This document shows positions 12,975 to 25,915 of a stretch of DNA of 64,000 bases, piece after piece. Both the position numbers and the translations under genes were made by a program. The DNA is from Macrosoma leucophasiata (Eukaryota; Arthropoda; Insecta; Lepidoptera; Hedylidae): positions 6,902,001 through 6,966,000 of the forward strand of contig JAWQUS010000003.1 of the NCBI GenBank assembly GCA_036365455.1, in the 5' to 3' direction. How positions within the stretch are numbered: position 1 is the stretch's first letter; every line of letters begins with the position of its first letter. The notes under the pieces are model-generated. The model worked only from the letters and a program-made list of their open reading frames with translations. It did no database searches and was not told where the DNA came from.

Positions 12975-13234
12975 TCTATATATAATATATAAAAATCAAT
13001 TGCTGTTCGTTAGTCTCGCTAAAACTCGAGAACGGCTGGACCGATTTGGCTAATTTTGGTTTTGAATGATTTTTGGAAGTCCAGGGAAGGTTTAAAAGGT
13101 AAGGAAACATGAAGAAATTGAAGGGAAATAGTAAAAACCACAATTTCATTTTCCCATACAAATAGTCCGTATCTATCAAACCTTTGACACATTATTTCAT
13201 TCTGAGGCAATACGAAGTTTGCCGGGTCAGCTAG
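12975..13234 (+). mobile_element. Helitron-like non-autonomous element
   Basis: The 260-bp segment starts with TC (TCTATATATAATATAT) and ends with CTAG (GCCGGGTCAGCTAG). It is flanked by A on the left and T on the right, as expected for Helitron insertion between A and T. Its body (AATTGCTGTTCGTTAGTCTC, then AACGGCTGGACCGATTTGG, then ACGAAGTTTGCCGGG) is a widespread insect repeat. I do not see a proven 3' hairpin, so the class is a good guess rather than certain. No Rep/helicase is encoded. Confidence 0.55.
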
Positions 13235-13960
13235 TATTTGTAATAAAATGCTATTAGTTAGATTCAGAAACAAAGAGGCAGTAAGCGCGACAGTAAGCTA
13301 CATTTAAAATAATACTCTTCTATCAATTGCACCTTTGCCTCGATTCAAGTAAGTAATCGAAACAACTACTTGTTTAGGGAAGAAGCCAAATAAAAAAGAC
13401 ATTTCGGCTTAAACCAGTTCATTATAACACAGGAAAATCTTATTTTGTTATTCACGAAACTTTACCAGTTGCAATAACTCCAGTCGTTTGGAAAACAAAA
13501 CTTTAAGCAATGAATAAGAAGACACTATAAATTAACTCGGGTAATGTAATACAAAGTTTATTCACAGCCAGACAGCAATTACGTCGGGAACTTTAAGCGG
13601 TATTCACCAACACCAAAGAGGAGGTGAGGAGTAGTAAGCGCCACCCTCTCATCCCCATCAAGCGGTTGTGAAACTCGCAGCGTGGGTGAAATTGACAAAG
13701 TTCCACCACCCACCGGCCTCTATCCGATTATTTTGGAATCTTTACGGCTGCTTAACTTTCTTTGACAGTCTAGACTTTGCAAAAAAATTTTCACCTCGCC
13801 CGCGCCTCGCTCGATTCAATTGGATCTGATAAATAACCACTAACATTGACTTGTATTGAAAATGTCAGTAACAAGTAAAAAGTAAGTTACTGAAGCCAAG
13901 TTAATAGATTTGATACATTTTTTGTTTAACAGATTTATCGAAATAGTTTCAATATTTTGC
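13235..13960. other. Non-coding DNA, no gene recognised
   Basis: Nothing identifiable. A moderately GC-rich patch lies at 13610-13720. Confidence 0.45.
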
Positions 13961-14210
13961 TGGTGGTAGAGCTCCAGTGACGGAGCTCGCGGGCGTTAGC
14001 ACCGCCGCATTACCTAATAGGTATACTTGCCGCTAAATGGTAGTGTTCAGCACTATCGTGTTCCGGTCAGGTGGTAATATATGGCCCTGTTATTTACGGC
14101 ACAGAGGCATAACACCTTAGGCTTCAGGAGTGGTAACGCATTTGCATTTTGACTTTGGTCTTTCTGTGGGTGTCTATAGGCTACAGTCATCACATAAAAA
14201 ATAAAAAAAT
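13961..14210 (+). mobile_element. R270 family copy (retroelement 3' end or SINE)
   Basis: This is one of about 17 copies in the window. It runs in family order: TGGTGGTAGAGCTCCAGTGA, GGAGCTCGCGGGCGT, CGCATTACCTAAT, CTTGCCGCTAAATGGTAGTG, TTCAGCACTATCGTGTTCCG, AGAGGCATAACACCTTAGG and GTCTATAGGCTACAGTCATC, then an A-rich tail. The usual segment just before the tail (CATCAATGTGAACTGCATGC) is missing, so the copy has an internal deletion near its 3' end. The polar layout and A-rich end fit a retrotransposed SINE or the 3' end of a LINE. Confidence 0.85.
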
Positions 14211-14911
14211 AACGATAATATTATTATAAAGGCCATGTTCAAATATACTGTTCAAGAAAAACACTAAGTAAAACGAAAAGCAAATAATATTACATCAAAG
14301 CGAGTAAAATCGCTAGAGGAGGCGGAGAGTTCGCCCAAGTCGGCTACTTGCACGAAGTTGGTAACTTCCAAACTTCTGCTGGATGAAACTTAGCTGCTTC
14401 AAAACTGTAATGCCTGGAAGCAGATAATCTACAAGTTTGTCACTGAAAACAAACTTCTGTAATGTGATCCGTAAAATTGCCTCCTCAGGAGGATCATGAC
14501 AAGCTGTATAAAATGCAAACTCATTCAATCAATTTTCTTTCCTAATTTCCAAATTCGTTATTTTTTCCACAACTCAAAGAAAACTGAGAGTTCAAGTTGC
14601 GACAAATTAACACAAGCATGTCTAAAAATATCATGTCACCCAATCTTTCGTATCGAATTCCAAAGGGAATAAGAAACCATAAACTTGTTGTTGAGTAAGA
14701 TGAAAAAACGATACATAAATAAGAATAATAAATAAACTATATCTAATATTATTTGGAAAGAGCCCGTATAATTTAATTCTGTACTCATTTTGTTATTCTA
14801 GGAAACCTTCGTTCTCTGTTATATTATTTTATTGTTTCCGCGAGTTGTATAAAAAAGTGATAGGTATAAAAAACCTAGGTAAGTTTCGAGACACAAGTTT
14901 ATGTTATAAAC
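14211..14911. other. AT-rich non-coding DNA
   Basis: No recognisable gene. A 71-codon minus-strand frame (14313-14528) has no known motif. Confidence 0.45.
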
Positions 14912-15150
14912 ACACTAGCTGTTACCCGCGGCTCCGCCCGCGTGTAGGTCGCTTTTCGCGTAACCTGTAAAAACTCTGAAAAATGAAAAATGATCATTTT
15001 TTTCGGGATAAAAAGTATCCTATAATCTAAGTCAGCTAATGCCCTATCTGTATAACAAATTTCATCAAAATCCGTTCTGTAGTTTCGGTGTGATTGACGG
15101 ACAAACATCCAAACAAAGAAACTTTCACATTAATAATATTAGTATAATTA
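14912..15150 (+). mobile_element. Dispersed insect repeat (TAGCTGTTACCCGCGG family)
   Basis: It starts CTAGCTGTTACCCGCGGCTC and passes through GTATCCTATAATCTAAGTC, TTTCATCAAAATCCGTTCTG and TTCGGTGTGATTGACGGACA, ending in a TAATATTAGTATAATT-like AT-rich end. This order is typical of a very common arthropod non-autonomous repeat. Related pieces occur at 36348 and 46060. Class not resolved. Confidence 0.75.
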
Positions 15151-15336
15151 TATTGATAACAAACAAATTTATAATAACGTATATCACAATAGTAACCAAC
15201 AGATTATTTTAAGACAATCTCTAATAAAACAAGTACTAATTTAGTACCCAAACAGCTTTCAAAACAGTTGTTTCTTAGAATTGCCGAGTCAACTTGTTAC
15301 ATAAAAGAGACCATGTGTATTCTCAATTCTTGGGAA

Positions 15337-15440
15337 CTGACTTCAACTGACTTTCGACTTGGTAGCAAGATGTTCTTTTGAATGAAGTCTTATTCAAAAG
15401 AATATCTTGCTACCTTAAGTTAAGATGAAGTTAGAATGAA
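15337..15440. repeat. Strong hairpin (23-bp arms), possible small-RNA precursor
   Basis: Arms 15361-15383 and 15392-15414 are complementary over 23 bp, with a single position that would be a G-U wobble in plus-strand RNA, around an 8-base loop. Weaker pairing extends outward (CTGACTTCAACTG against AGATGAAGTTAG), giving a fold of roughly 100 nt. It matches no transposon family here. It could be a microRNA-like precursor, a small fold-back element or a template-switching scar. Confidence 0.6.
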
Positions 15441-18400
15441 AACGGAATATCAATTTACTACCACAAGCATAATCAAAAATTTGAAATAGCGTGAGATATA
15501 CGTACATTATACATAATACAAATGAAAACCACTATTCTAATATAACTATCCAAAGCACTTACAAAAACATACGATGAATTAATGTAGATTTAAAGGGCAA
15601 ACAAAAGTTACTAAACATGACCGCTTAGAGTTTCAACATAAACTTCACTCGATATTCAACGGATGTTATAAGTTGAAAATCCACGGCCACGAGGGTAAAA
15701 CAATAACTGTAAATTAAGCTGGAAACTCATTAAAAGCCTGTGCATGGGAGTTTGGGAGTTTGGTATGTAATGTACAGAGTGGATCGTGTTTTACGGCATC
15801 GAACTTTAATTGGCCCGTCAGAAGTTAACTGGTTAATATTACATGAACTCGGTCAAATAGCTTCCAAGTCAGTAGGTGTAACAACGATGATCTGTGTCAC
15901 TTTGATTGCTAAACTTAAAGCAATATACTTTGATTGGTAATTATTATGTTCCACAAATTCTGATCTAACGCTAAACGTCATGATCTTGACACGGATTGAA
16001 GCAAATTTTGACAAATAATCCTAAATCTAAGAAGATTATAAACGATTGTTGATATTACTTTAAAGAAATTTAAAACATTTTTCCGTTCATGAATAAAATG
16101 ATAAATGACTCAACTCTGGCGATGAAACTGAATCTAGATTTGACTTAGCTGTACTAGCAAAGGTCAAGCGTAACGTTTCCAGAGAAAGGAAACTATCAAT
16201 CAACATTTAGTTGATACAGCCACTTGGAACACGATTACCGCAAATTGACGTTGGCGCGTTTCCAATTCTATTATAAGAATATATACTGACATTGTCGTGA
16301 AATGAATCACAAATAACATGTACACATATTTAATGGTCTCGAATTCCAAATAATCTAACGTTTTTCACATTCCATTGCTTTTTTGTTCATAATTTATCGC
16401 ATTTATGATCTTAGTTTTTATGTCTATCATAATAATACATACCTAATGTTGTGGGTTATCCCATTTTCGAACTTCATTTGAATGTTTACTGTTTGTGTTT
16501 AGGTTTAAAAATAATCATCCTAACTTTAAAAATATACTAAACATTATCACTAGGTCTGTCTGTAAACAAGACAAGAACGCATTTAAACGAAAACTCGATC
16601 TTATTTTGCAGAACTAAATTCCCAATCAGCTAATATAAACATTTACATTGAATACTCGTAATTTTTTAGTGCCCTTGAGATTGTAGCAAGCGTATCTTGG
16701 TTGGACCGGAGCCAAGTGATTGACGATGCCGCATTGATTTCCTTATTTAAAATATTTTTACGGTCTGTGCATTATGATTGTGCAATTTCAGATAAACACC
16801 TTGATGTGGAGAAATCTCTCGGTGGCTCAGTTGATGTAGACAACTTTTTGTGACAGATTTTTAGATACGTGTTTTTCGGATCGATTTAGGATCTATTTCA
16901 TATTGTCGAAATTTGTTCGCAATCCGCAATCCAAATTACAGATCTGATGGTACATACCGACCCTTTTTTTAATCCTTGCTCAAGGTAGCAAAAATCTTAT
17001 TACGTATGTAATTCGCTGACCAAAAAAGATCAGCATTACCAATTTAATTTTAACTTTATCGTCAATATCACAAATATCTTTGTCCGCTCGTTGTATTCAA
17101 TAAAAAATATGACAAATGGCATCCATTACGCTTATGTCTGGCGTGCCGCCACGGTCGACAGCCTTGCCTTGACCAAGTTCGAGACGCAATCTCAAATGTC
17201 TGCTTTGGGATGTGCCTGTGTGTATGTTAATTGCCAAATTACCTACATATTTAATTGAATCTGCAAATAATTTACTTAATTTGTCAAAACATTTCCATGT
17301 TTTGCAAGAAACCTCGGACGTCAAGCGCAAAGATAACAAGACGTATCAATTACAACGAAGGAAGATATTTTATGTTTTTTTTTTAGTTAGTTTATATAAA
17401 GATAATACGAAAGACATATGTATGAAATAAAGAATACCTTTCAATAAATAGAATTTTCCGTGTCATTCCTTATTTCTTGCAGGCCGACATCAAAAATGTA
17501 TAGAATGTAATGAATAGACAGGCTTTGCGCCATCTGCTTCAATTCCCACAATCTTTTCCTTACTTGACATAATGTTTCTGGGACTTTGCTTGTTCAAATA
17601 TGAAAGGAAATGTTAGAATTTTTAACCGGATTGTATACCGTTCAGCATAAACAATTTCTTTGATAAGTTTGTGCCTATATTCATATGTTATATGAGTACA
17701 TGTTCATTAAAAATGTTATCAATGACCCAATTCGCAATCATATCATAGTTTACCTACGATGATAAGAGATGTTTGTCGCGATTAAATATAAGTGGGGTTT
17801 ACACTATCAGTAGAGTTCGAGAGTTATCTTTGTGTTTCATTACGTTTTAATACATTAAACTGCATATATTTTCTCGGTCCCACGCTCTTACTGAGTTAAA
17901 TCATTTTTTTACTTAAGTTGAAATATTCTACTATGTTGACCAAAAGAAACCATTCTAACAGATGTTTATTGGGTTGCAACTTTGAAGATTATTTTGCCAG
18001 TTATTTCAAATACTATACATATTGACAAGTACACCAGTAACGTCGGATTCCGTCACAATCTGCAAATTCGTTTTGTAAGCGGGGAATTATAGATTCTACT
18101 ATTTTAAATTGCACAAGAAGGTGAAACGTTACAAAATATAAATAAAACAAAACGTGATACAAATTTATGAAGAATCAAAAAACCTGTTTGCGAGATATCA
18201 CCGTTTATGTTTCTTCTATGTTTATAATCTAAGTTTACGTAAAGGCGTAGACTGTTTACGTACGTAGGTATTTTACGCAATCCATCCGTACCAATTTAGT
18301 ATCACAAAAATAATTTGTAATTTTCTTTCGCATTTCATGGCTTATTTCAAAAGTTTGTAACTTCGCAACGTTGTCCTTATTAAACACAATAACACGAAGT

Positions 18401-19263
18401 ATTTCGGTATGGCTCGGCAGTTGGAGGGTTGTATTGCGAAATGTAGAGTTATTAATATCTTTCGCGAAACTTCTTGCTCATGTATTTGGCAACTTTCAAT
18501 TATTCAAATTCTTGACGTTCTGCTGAAATTGAACATTATTCACCGTACCAAGGGCAGGCATTGGGAGTGTTTTCATAGGCCGGGAACCGTCGATATACAG
18601 TTGTTAGATTGCGATTTGAGATATGATCAAATGGGTACATATTCTCTCTGCAAATTTCCTCAAAACTCCCTCCCGACTTTTTTTTTTAAGTGTATGCTAA
18701 AAATATAAATTTATTGTGGAAACACCAGTCAATGTCAAATACATCCATCAAGATATGATCAACACAACATTGACAATGACTTTTTATCTACATTAAACAT
18801 AGTTAAACTGGCCTTCGGTTAATTAATGAAAAAACACATACATCGTCTTAAGTAGTAACAGTAATAAGTACCTATATACATAGTTATGTATTGAAATTGT
18901 GCCCATACAATGTAAGACATGTCCTATGGAACTTCCTCATCTTATAAACAAACATTCAACATTATAATTTAAGCTGATTTATCTACATCTGTGTAGGTAC
19001 TATCGTAATAGGTTGCAGCCATCACGTTTATGTACTAAATGCAAGAAAGAAGACGTCAGCTAAAAGGGGATTAACTTAGTGGCTGACGAGGTCCGAGATG
19101 CAGAAAATGAGAAATCTTGCAGTTTCGCTAACCCGTGCAGTCTACGAGAAATATATGCTAACGAGGAACGTAAAAAATTCTGAGAGCAATTAATCAGTTT
19201 AAAGACATTGCTAAAATTTTTCATTTAATTGATTACATGAAAACAAACATTCAAGATGATTGC
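15441..19263. other. AT-rich non-coding DNA, no gene recognised
   Basis: I see no known repeat or exon across this 3.8-kb stretch. Frames at 15740-15940, 17097-17430 and 18409-18708 lack recognisable motifs and splice context. Confidence 0.45.
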
Positions 19264-19496
19264 GTGATGATTGCAGCCTATAGACATCGACACAAAAAAC
19301 AAGAGGTGAAGATGCAGATACGTTGCCACCCCTGTGACCTAAATTGTTATGTCTCTGATAATTATTACGGGGCCATACATTATCATATTACCGGAACATG
19401 ATAGTGCTGAACACTACCGTTTGGCGGCAGATAGATTAGGTAATGCAGTGCCACCTACGTCCTCGAGCTTCTAAACTGGAACTCCAACACTAGTGA
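19264..19496 (-). mobile_element. R270 family copy
   Basis: Read on the minus strand it follows the family order: ends near GTTCCAGTTTAGAAGCTCGA, then GCATTACCTAATCTATCTGC, GTAGTGTTCAGCACTATCAT, CAGAGACATAACAATTTAGG and CTATAGGCTGCAATCATC. The A-rich 3' tail is not retained. Confidence 0.8.
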
Positions 19497-21090
19497 TGGA
19501 GAGACATTTTACGTTATTTATGTTATTTAACTTCACAAATTTTAAGCAATACAGAATAACACAATAGTCAATGATCCTAGAGGTAACAGAGACCAATTAG
19601 AAATTACATAATCGTGGAATGAGAGAATAGTAGGTATTGATGGAATTGCTGATCATTGTTTCTGCATAAGGCGCTTCTGTTACACTATATCAATATTAAC
19701 TGTGATGTGTTGATAGAAATGTATAATAAACCGCAGATTCATATCCGCATGAAATAAAATGTGTTTCGAATAACTGATAAATGAAATGTATGAATGTATG
19801 TATGCTAATGAATGTATATTTGCTAGCAAATATACATTTCCCAGAAATACCCTTGAGACGAGAGGACGCTTTTTACTACTTGTTAAAGGGAAACGAACCG
19901 TTGAAAACAACGATATTAAATTACACAGCCACATATAGAATTAAAGAGCAAACAACTTTACGTTCAAGTTACAATCTCGAGGGAAAGTTCCGCAAGTTTC
20001 GAAATTCACCTACTGCACACTGCAATGCGGGGTAATAAGAATTGTAGGTAGAAAACCACCGCAAAGTCTCGCTTTTAAAAATTTCTATATCACGATAACT
20101 TACATTGTTTGCGCATTCCTTTAATATTCTGTATTACACGAGTCCTTTTTAAGTAAACTAAATACAGCGTTAACTACTGTTAAAAACATTTTACTTAATG
20201 TACTTGCGAATGTGTCGTGCTCTACTTCCATACCTTTTTATTTTTTATTTGACATTCGTTTACCTGGAACTTAAAAGAAACCAAGGTTAATTTACACGCC
20301 TAAGATATGACTACATTTGATTTACTTATCACGAATATGTGAGATGTTTATCAGGTTTTCCTCTTATCGACGAGTGCAAACATCGTCAATGATTGTTAAG
20401 TTATTAATGTATTTAATATTCAATGTCATAAATGAGTCATTCGTCTGCCTTCAAAATATGTGCACGATTTATATAGTTTTTTTTAGATGATAAAATAAAA
20501 GAATCTCAACATCGATATTTTTATCTCGAATAAAAATCCCAGCAACTATCAAAAAACGAATAAAAAAAACATGTTCCTTTATCCTCAAAACACGAAACAT
20601 CTAATAAAAACCCCAGTCTCGGACTTGTTATTTTAGCTAGATAATAAAATAAATATTAATATGTATTCGAGCGACATTGTTTAAATATTAATGTAACTTC
20701 TTTATGAACCTAAACATATTATATTTGTGATGTTATAGTAACAACTACTTTCTAAATTATTATCGAAAATAAAACCGGCATTATTTACGTTCATAGCGAC
20801 GATGTGAATATAAAAGACCTAGTCAATTAGTTGAAAACAAAACCGGCGGCAGTTTCGATAGGCGAGCACAGAGCTTTGCTACAAGGGCCCCTATTTCTAG
20901 TGGGAATAATATACATGGTCACCGATATCTTAATCCATTCAGCCCGGTCGAACAAGTCTACAAAATGCTTTGTTCCTTAAATATTATCTATATTGAAGTT
21001 GTTATGCTCAGACATAAGTTACTTTTTCAGATTGTGACCTTGTGCATGATAAAATTGATAGCAGACAATGCTTCTTATACATTACACTCT
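19497..21090. other. AT-rich non-coding DNA with a perfect 28-bp palindrome
   Basis: The palindrome at 19811-19838 (AATGTATATTTGCT and its complement) is perfect and centred on CTAG. It follows a GTATGAATGTATGTATG microsatellite-like run. No gene recognised. Confidence 0.55.
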
Positions 21091-21339
21091 TGGTAGAGTT
21101 GACGGAGTTCGCGGGTGTAGGTACTATCGCATTACCTAATCTCCTTGCCACTAAATGGGAGTCTTAAGCAGTATGACGTTCCGGTCAGGAAGTAATGTAC
21201 CTACGGCCCTACAATTATCTACACAGTGGCAACGTATCTACATTGAAATCTATAATTGATTCTAGGCTACAGAATCCATTTACCATCAATGTGAACATTG
21301 TAGACTGTATGCTTGTTTGTAACTTCATGACATAAAAAA
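21091..21339 (+). mobile_element. R270 family copy, diverged
   Basis: The family order is kept (TTGGTAGAG, GGAGTTCGCGGGTGTAGG, CGCATTACCTAATCTCCTTG, ACGTTCCGGTCAGG, GGCAACGTATCTACATTG, CATCAATGTGAACATTG, ATGCTTGTTTG) and it ends in CATAAAAAAC. It is more diverged and shorter in the middle than the 56217 copy. Confidence 0.8.
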
Positions 21340-22060
21340 CAACTGACAACAAGATATTCCAATTAGTTCAGCATCAATTTGGGGTCATTTTAAAGTGATA
21401 AAGGTGAAGTTTACCTCAGTCGAAAAATAGGTTTCTTGATAAAAGAACAGACCTATCTAAATAACAAAATACCTATCTCTTATTTATTTGCGTCGCCCGA
21501 GGCTCCATTGTGGCCATTTGTCGTAACATTAATTACCAAAGATAAGTGGTTTACGTTTGACTTTTTTATGGTATAATAAGGACAATATAGAGTTCCAAAC
21601 AGTTTTAGTATTGCCACTAGGCTATCAGATAATACAATCTATAGCCGCAATTTTTTCGGCACGGAGAGATCACCATTCTTCTTTAGCCTCCGGAAATATA
21701 ATGCGTATTGAGATATTTGACTTTTTGTAAATAGGCTTTAATAAAATCACATCCAACATCAACTGCATAACCGTAAGCATTGCACTTAACAATTACTCAC
21801 AGCTGCCCGTCACAATTTAATAGCAAAGCATCTTCCACGTACTATAAAATATATTTAACGATTCAATACCGAACAACTTTCCGGGCAGTACAGAAGCAGT
21901 AACCAGTTAGCATCGCTATAAAGACCAAGTAATAAAATGTCAGTAATATTTCATTCGGAATCTAGTACAGTCATTGCAACAACGTGACATGGTGAACCAT
22001 GCATATGTCGCAGTACGATAGATAAAGCCGTAATTTAGCTATATCCCTAGGAATATAATC
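21340..22060. other. Non-coding DNA, no gene recognised
   Basis: Nothing identifiable. Confidence 0.4.
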
Positions 22061-22330
22061 ATATGTTTTTTTTCTGTAGGTTCTCAGACAAGCAAACGGT
22101 CCACCTGATGGAAAGTAGTCACCGTCGCCTATGAACGTTTGCAACATCAGGGGAATTGCCAACGCGCTGCCAGACCTGAAGGACTCTTTTGACGCCATTT
22201 TTGAAGAACCCCATATTGTAGCACCTAGGGTACACCTCAGTCAGAAAATTAAAGAAAAATACGTAACACCGAACGGTTCTTCGACCTAACCTGGCTAAGT
22301 CGGGGACACCGATGGTCCCAACCAAAACGA
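22061..22330 (-). mobile_element. Lepidopteran LINE/SINE 3' end related in layout to R270
   Basis: On the minus strand it reads GGGACCATCGGTGTCCCCGA, then GACTTAGCCAGGTTAGG, GAAGAACCGTTCGGTG, GGCAATTCCCCTGATG, CGGTGACTACTTTCCATCAG and GGTGGACCGTTTGCTTGTCT, ending in a run of A. The 'TTTCCATCAGGTGGACCGTTTGCTTG' style end followed by poly(A) is a familiar lepidopteran non-LTR 3' end. It is a different family from R270 but has the same architecture. Confidence 0.75.
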
Positions 22331-23320
22331 GGTAAGATAGTACCTAGGTATGATTATGTTCCGGTTTATATTTAGGTATTATATTAGCTATATTACGGAT
22401 TTATCTATCATACTGCGACACATACACACACTCGGGTGCGTACTTACTTAATTAAATATATGGTTACAGTTAAGGAGTGGCTACGAGCAAGTTATCGCGG
22501 GTTGAAGGTTATCAGTCGCCCGTTAGTTTGACCGTAGGTATTAATGAATACCTAAACTAGACACGCCTTAGCCGAACATAACTAAATCATTATGCGATCA
22601 CATTTATTAGTATCTTTAAGGTTGGAAATGTGTACGATAAATTTATTATCAAACAACGTGATTTGTAATGCTTGTTATTCTCCAATTATCATGTTTAGGT
22701 ATTGTATTAATAAACAAGTAGAGTTCTTATCTTTGCTGAAATATTAAGTAAAAAAGCGTGCGTATTCCTTTATCAGCTGAATTTACAACTGTACATTGTA
22801 CATATAATAATAAGTCAAGGTATATGTGCGAATGCTGCTCCTAATAAAGGTGAACCTGGCTATTTTCGGTTGAAACTCGAATTTAAGACTTCAATTACCG
22901 TAACAGAGTTATTGTAAAATATTGAAAATAATATAAGTAGCTCTAATTTCCTTTACTTCATTCACCTTCCGTCGTCATCTTGAAGATCATAAGTACTACA
23001 CAAAAAACTAAAAAAACCTAAGGATTTACGTGAAACGAAGCACACCCATCTGATAACCAGTTCAGTCTTATCTCATGCGTGTCTCCGGGAGACATTCAAA
23101 TATCTATCAGCATGTCAGACATCTAGGAACCTTGTTTGTACTGAATATCATTTAAATTCTTATTTATTCCAAGCGTATGCAGGCGTATATGGACATAGGC
23201 ATGTAGCCGCGAGCAGCGGTTACTTATTTCGCAAGACGTACAGTCAATCATTTGTTCATGTATACGCATAAATATGAACTCGAATATTGTATAATAAGCA
23301 TTTCCTTTTAACATCTCACT
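22331..23320. other. AT-rich non-coding DNA
   Basis: No recognisable feature. Confidence 0.4.
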
Positions 23321-23495
23321 GGTGGTAGACCACAAAAAACAAGACTGAATTTCGACCTTTTTTCTTCGACCGACCCGGTTTTTGTGTAGATGTCTATTGA
23401 GACAGAAAAATCGGAGGCAGCCAATGGCTACATACAGTATTCACTTACCATCTATGTGAACTGCATGCTTGTTTGCCACATCATGTTCACCGTTT
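23321..23495 (+). mobile_element. R270 family copy, internally deleted
   Basis: It starts GGTGGTAGAC, jumps directly to the 3' half (TTTTTGTGTAGATGTCTATT, ATTCACTTACCATCTATGTG, AACTGCATGCTTGTTTGCCA) and lacks the whole central region. It lies 125 bp from an opposite-strand R270 piece. Confidence 0.7.
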
Positions 23496-23619
23496 CATCA
23501 CACATGAATATCGCTAGTTTTAGTCCGCGATTTGAATGTCGATGCTTTGCTCCTCCCTGAGGTTTAAGTTATTGTGCCTCTGTGGCGGAACTTACAGGGT
23601 CCTAATTAAACAAGAATAC

Positions 23620-23716
23620 AATAACGCTGAAAACTACCATTTAGCGGCAAGTAGTAAAGGTAATGCGGCGGTGCCTATCCCCACGAGCTCCGTCACTGTT
23701 ACTCTACCACCAGTAA
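23620..23716 (-). mobile_element. R270 family 5' fragment
   Basis: On the minus strand it reads TTTACTGGTGGTAGAGTAAC, GTGACGGAGCTCGTGGGGAT, CGCATTACCTTTACTACTTG, then CCGCTAAATGGTAGTTTTCA. Only the 5' third of the family is present. It forms an inverted pair with 23321-23495. Confidence 0.75.
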
Positions 23717-25844
23717 AGAGGGTTGCGTAAATCATTGCTCCAAGCAGGGAGTGATCGGTTTTTAGGATTGCAAGTGCCGCCTTTAGGTACCCCTCGACAA
23801 TCACGACTCTAATACGAATATTTGAGTATCAAATCATAAAAGTTTTTATAAGTATTTTTTGATCTTGATAGACATTTACAGACAAACAAAAAGCTGATTA
23901 AGTGTTATAGAAGCGCTGTGTCTAATGAAGAAGCGAATAATTTAAATTCAGTTGATAAATCGATCGATATGACATTATAGAATTTTTATTATAGTTCTTA
24001 AGAAATCCAATGTGCCGCGATAGCCCGGTTTATTTGCTGTGTAAATTAAAGTTATTTTTTAATTATGGATATATATATATACTTATATATATTTAATAAG
24101 GAGTATAGTAAAAAAACTTTGAAAATACATGTATTTTTCACGGATACATCAAAATACGAGCTTATCAACAACAAAACAAACATAAAAAAGAAAAAAAAAC
24201 ATAACACATCAAATATTTTGATTACAATCTCCACAACATGTTATCAAATACTCGATGATAAACACGTCCTCAAGATAATGTAAGTGCAGTCATTAGATAT
24301 ACCTACTGTTATATTTTATTATATACTGAGATAATTAAGCAAAACATTGCGTCAATTTGCTAGTGGTGTTGGGACTCTATACATTTACAACTATAATCAT
24401 AAAAAGAATTTAGACATGAACTTAGTCGTAGACAAGTCTATATGTAAATTACTACGGCTACACTCTATTAAAAAACAATGTTAAAATCTCATTTCCGCAT
24501 GGTCACTCAATATCCGCCTACATATTTTTTTTTAATGAAATAGTCGACAAACGCCATTCTCCACGTCAGACTATGTCCATGACCGCTTTACGACCTGCGC
24601 TTACTTTGAATAGCATCGTCTCAACTCAATCACTATAGAGACAAAAAAATATTCATGAGCCATTATTATACGCACACATTTGATGTCTGATGTGTATAAT
24701 TTTATTATTTCCACGCACACTCCTATACTGACATTGTTATTGGTCTGGAAACGAAAACACAAGTGTTTTATGGTGCTCTGGTACTTCGCCACGTCAGCTT
24801 CGTGTCGGAGAGCTTAGGCTTTAGACTGTCAAATGCCTTTTGTTTATTGTAATTCTGCACACGTTCTGCGCTCCTAATACATGTCTCTTGTTTGTATCGA
24901 GGTCGCAATAAATATAACCATCCTTATTAGCGTGACACGTGACGCGAGTGCCACGCACGTATAGAACTGTCATCGGACCCTCGCGCTCGCAATTGAATAT
25001 GATAGATGATGCCATTGTTAAGATTGATCGTACAATATTATAGAAAGCATTCATAGTGCTGCATTCACTTTCTATAACCCGACGGCCACCAAATTGCAAC
25101 GTAAATGTCAGTTGAAACTGTGGGCAGATACAAGTAATTCAAGTTTGATATAAGAGGGCAATAAAACTTTAATCGAGTTGAGCACAGCGTTATATCATGA
25201 ATTAGTTTTTTATTGGTCTATTTGTAATCGATCAGAATTCAAATGAGTCGCCGCTTTTGTCGATATAAACAACATTTTTAAATTGATACAACATTCCCAC
25301 ACTATTGAGATCAGAAAGGATTTTATTTTAAATGATAATAAAGTTCGCATTTAAATTATACCGAGTGGAGTGACCGTAGGGAGTGGCTCATTAAAGATGT
25401 TGTCACACGATTTAACGCTATTGGATATTTAAATTGGCGAAAGTTTATGCATCGATACATTGTGTTGTGACACCGGTTCTAGTATATTTAATGGCTTTCA
25501 GATAAAATGTGCGTAATTAAGATTAATATTTCGCAATATTCGTATTTTTTGGGAAAGTAATAAAGTAATAAACGATCCTATTAAAAATATAGCAAAAACT
25601 TGCTAAATAAATGAACACTTTTGCGATTTATATTTGGTGCACTTTTCACCAGGTTATGGAGCTGTAGAGGCTAGGTTTAAAGGTGTAGGCTTATCATATA
25701 ATAATACAGATGAGTGGTATACGATTTCGGAAAAAATTGTAATAATATGCCTTTGTAATTTGTGGTATAAAATATTATACGACTCATTAGCAATGCACTA
25801 GCATTGAAAGTACCTATTGAAACATCTTTTTGTAGAAATCTAGT
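23717..25844. other. AT-rich non-coding DNA with an AT microsatellite
   Basis: A short AT-rich microsatellite-like run lies at about 24066-24095. A 92-codon minus-strand frame (24821-25099) covers a patch with CACGTGACGCGAGTGCCACG but has no recognisable domain. No repeat family identified elsewhere. Confidence 0.4.
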
Positions 25845-25915
25845 TTAGTTATAGGCTTGCAGTATTCATTTACAATCATGTGAATTATTTGTTTACCACA
25901 TTCATGACAAAAAGA
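25845..25915 (+). mobile_element. Degenerate R270 3' end
   Basis: TATAGGCTTGCAGTATTCA, ATCATGTGAATTATTTGTTT and ACCACATTCATGACAAAAAG follow the family's last 70 bp. Confidence 0.5.

Noticed and set aside
24821..25099. 92-codon minus-strand frame with balanced composition
   Set aside because: It reads somewhat protein-like but has no known motif, and no exon borders could be defended.
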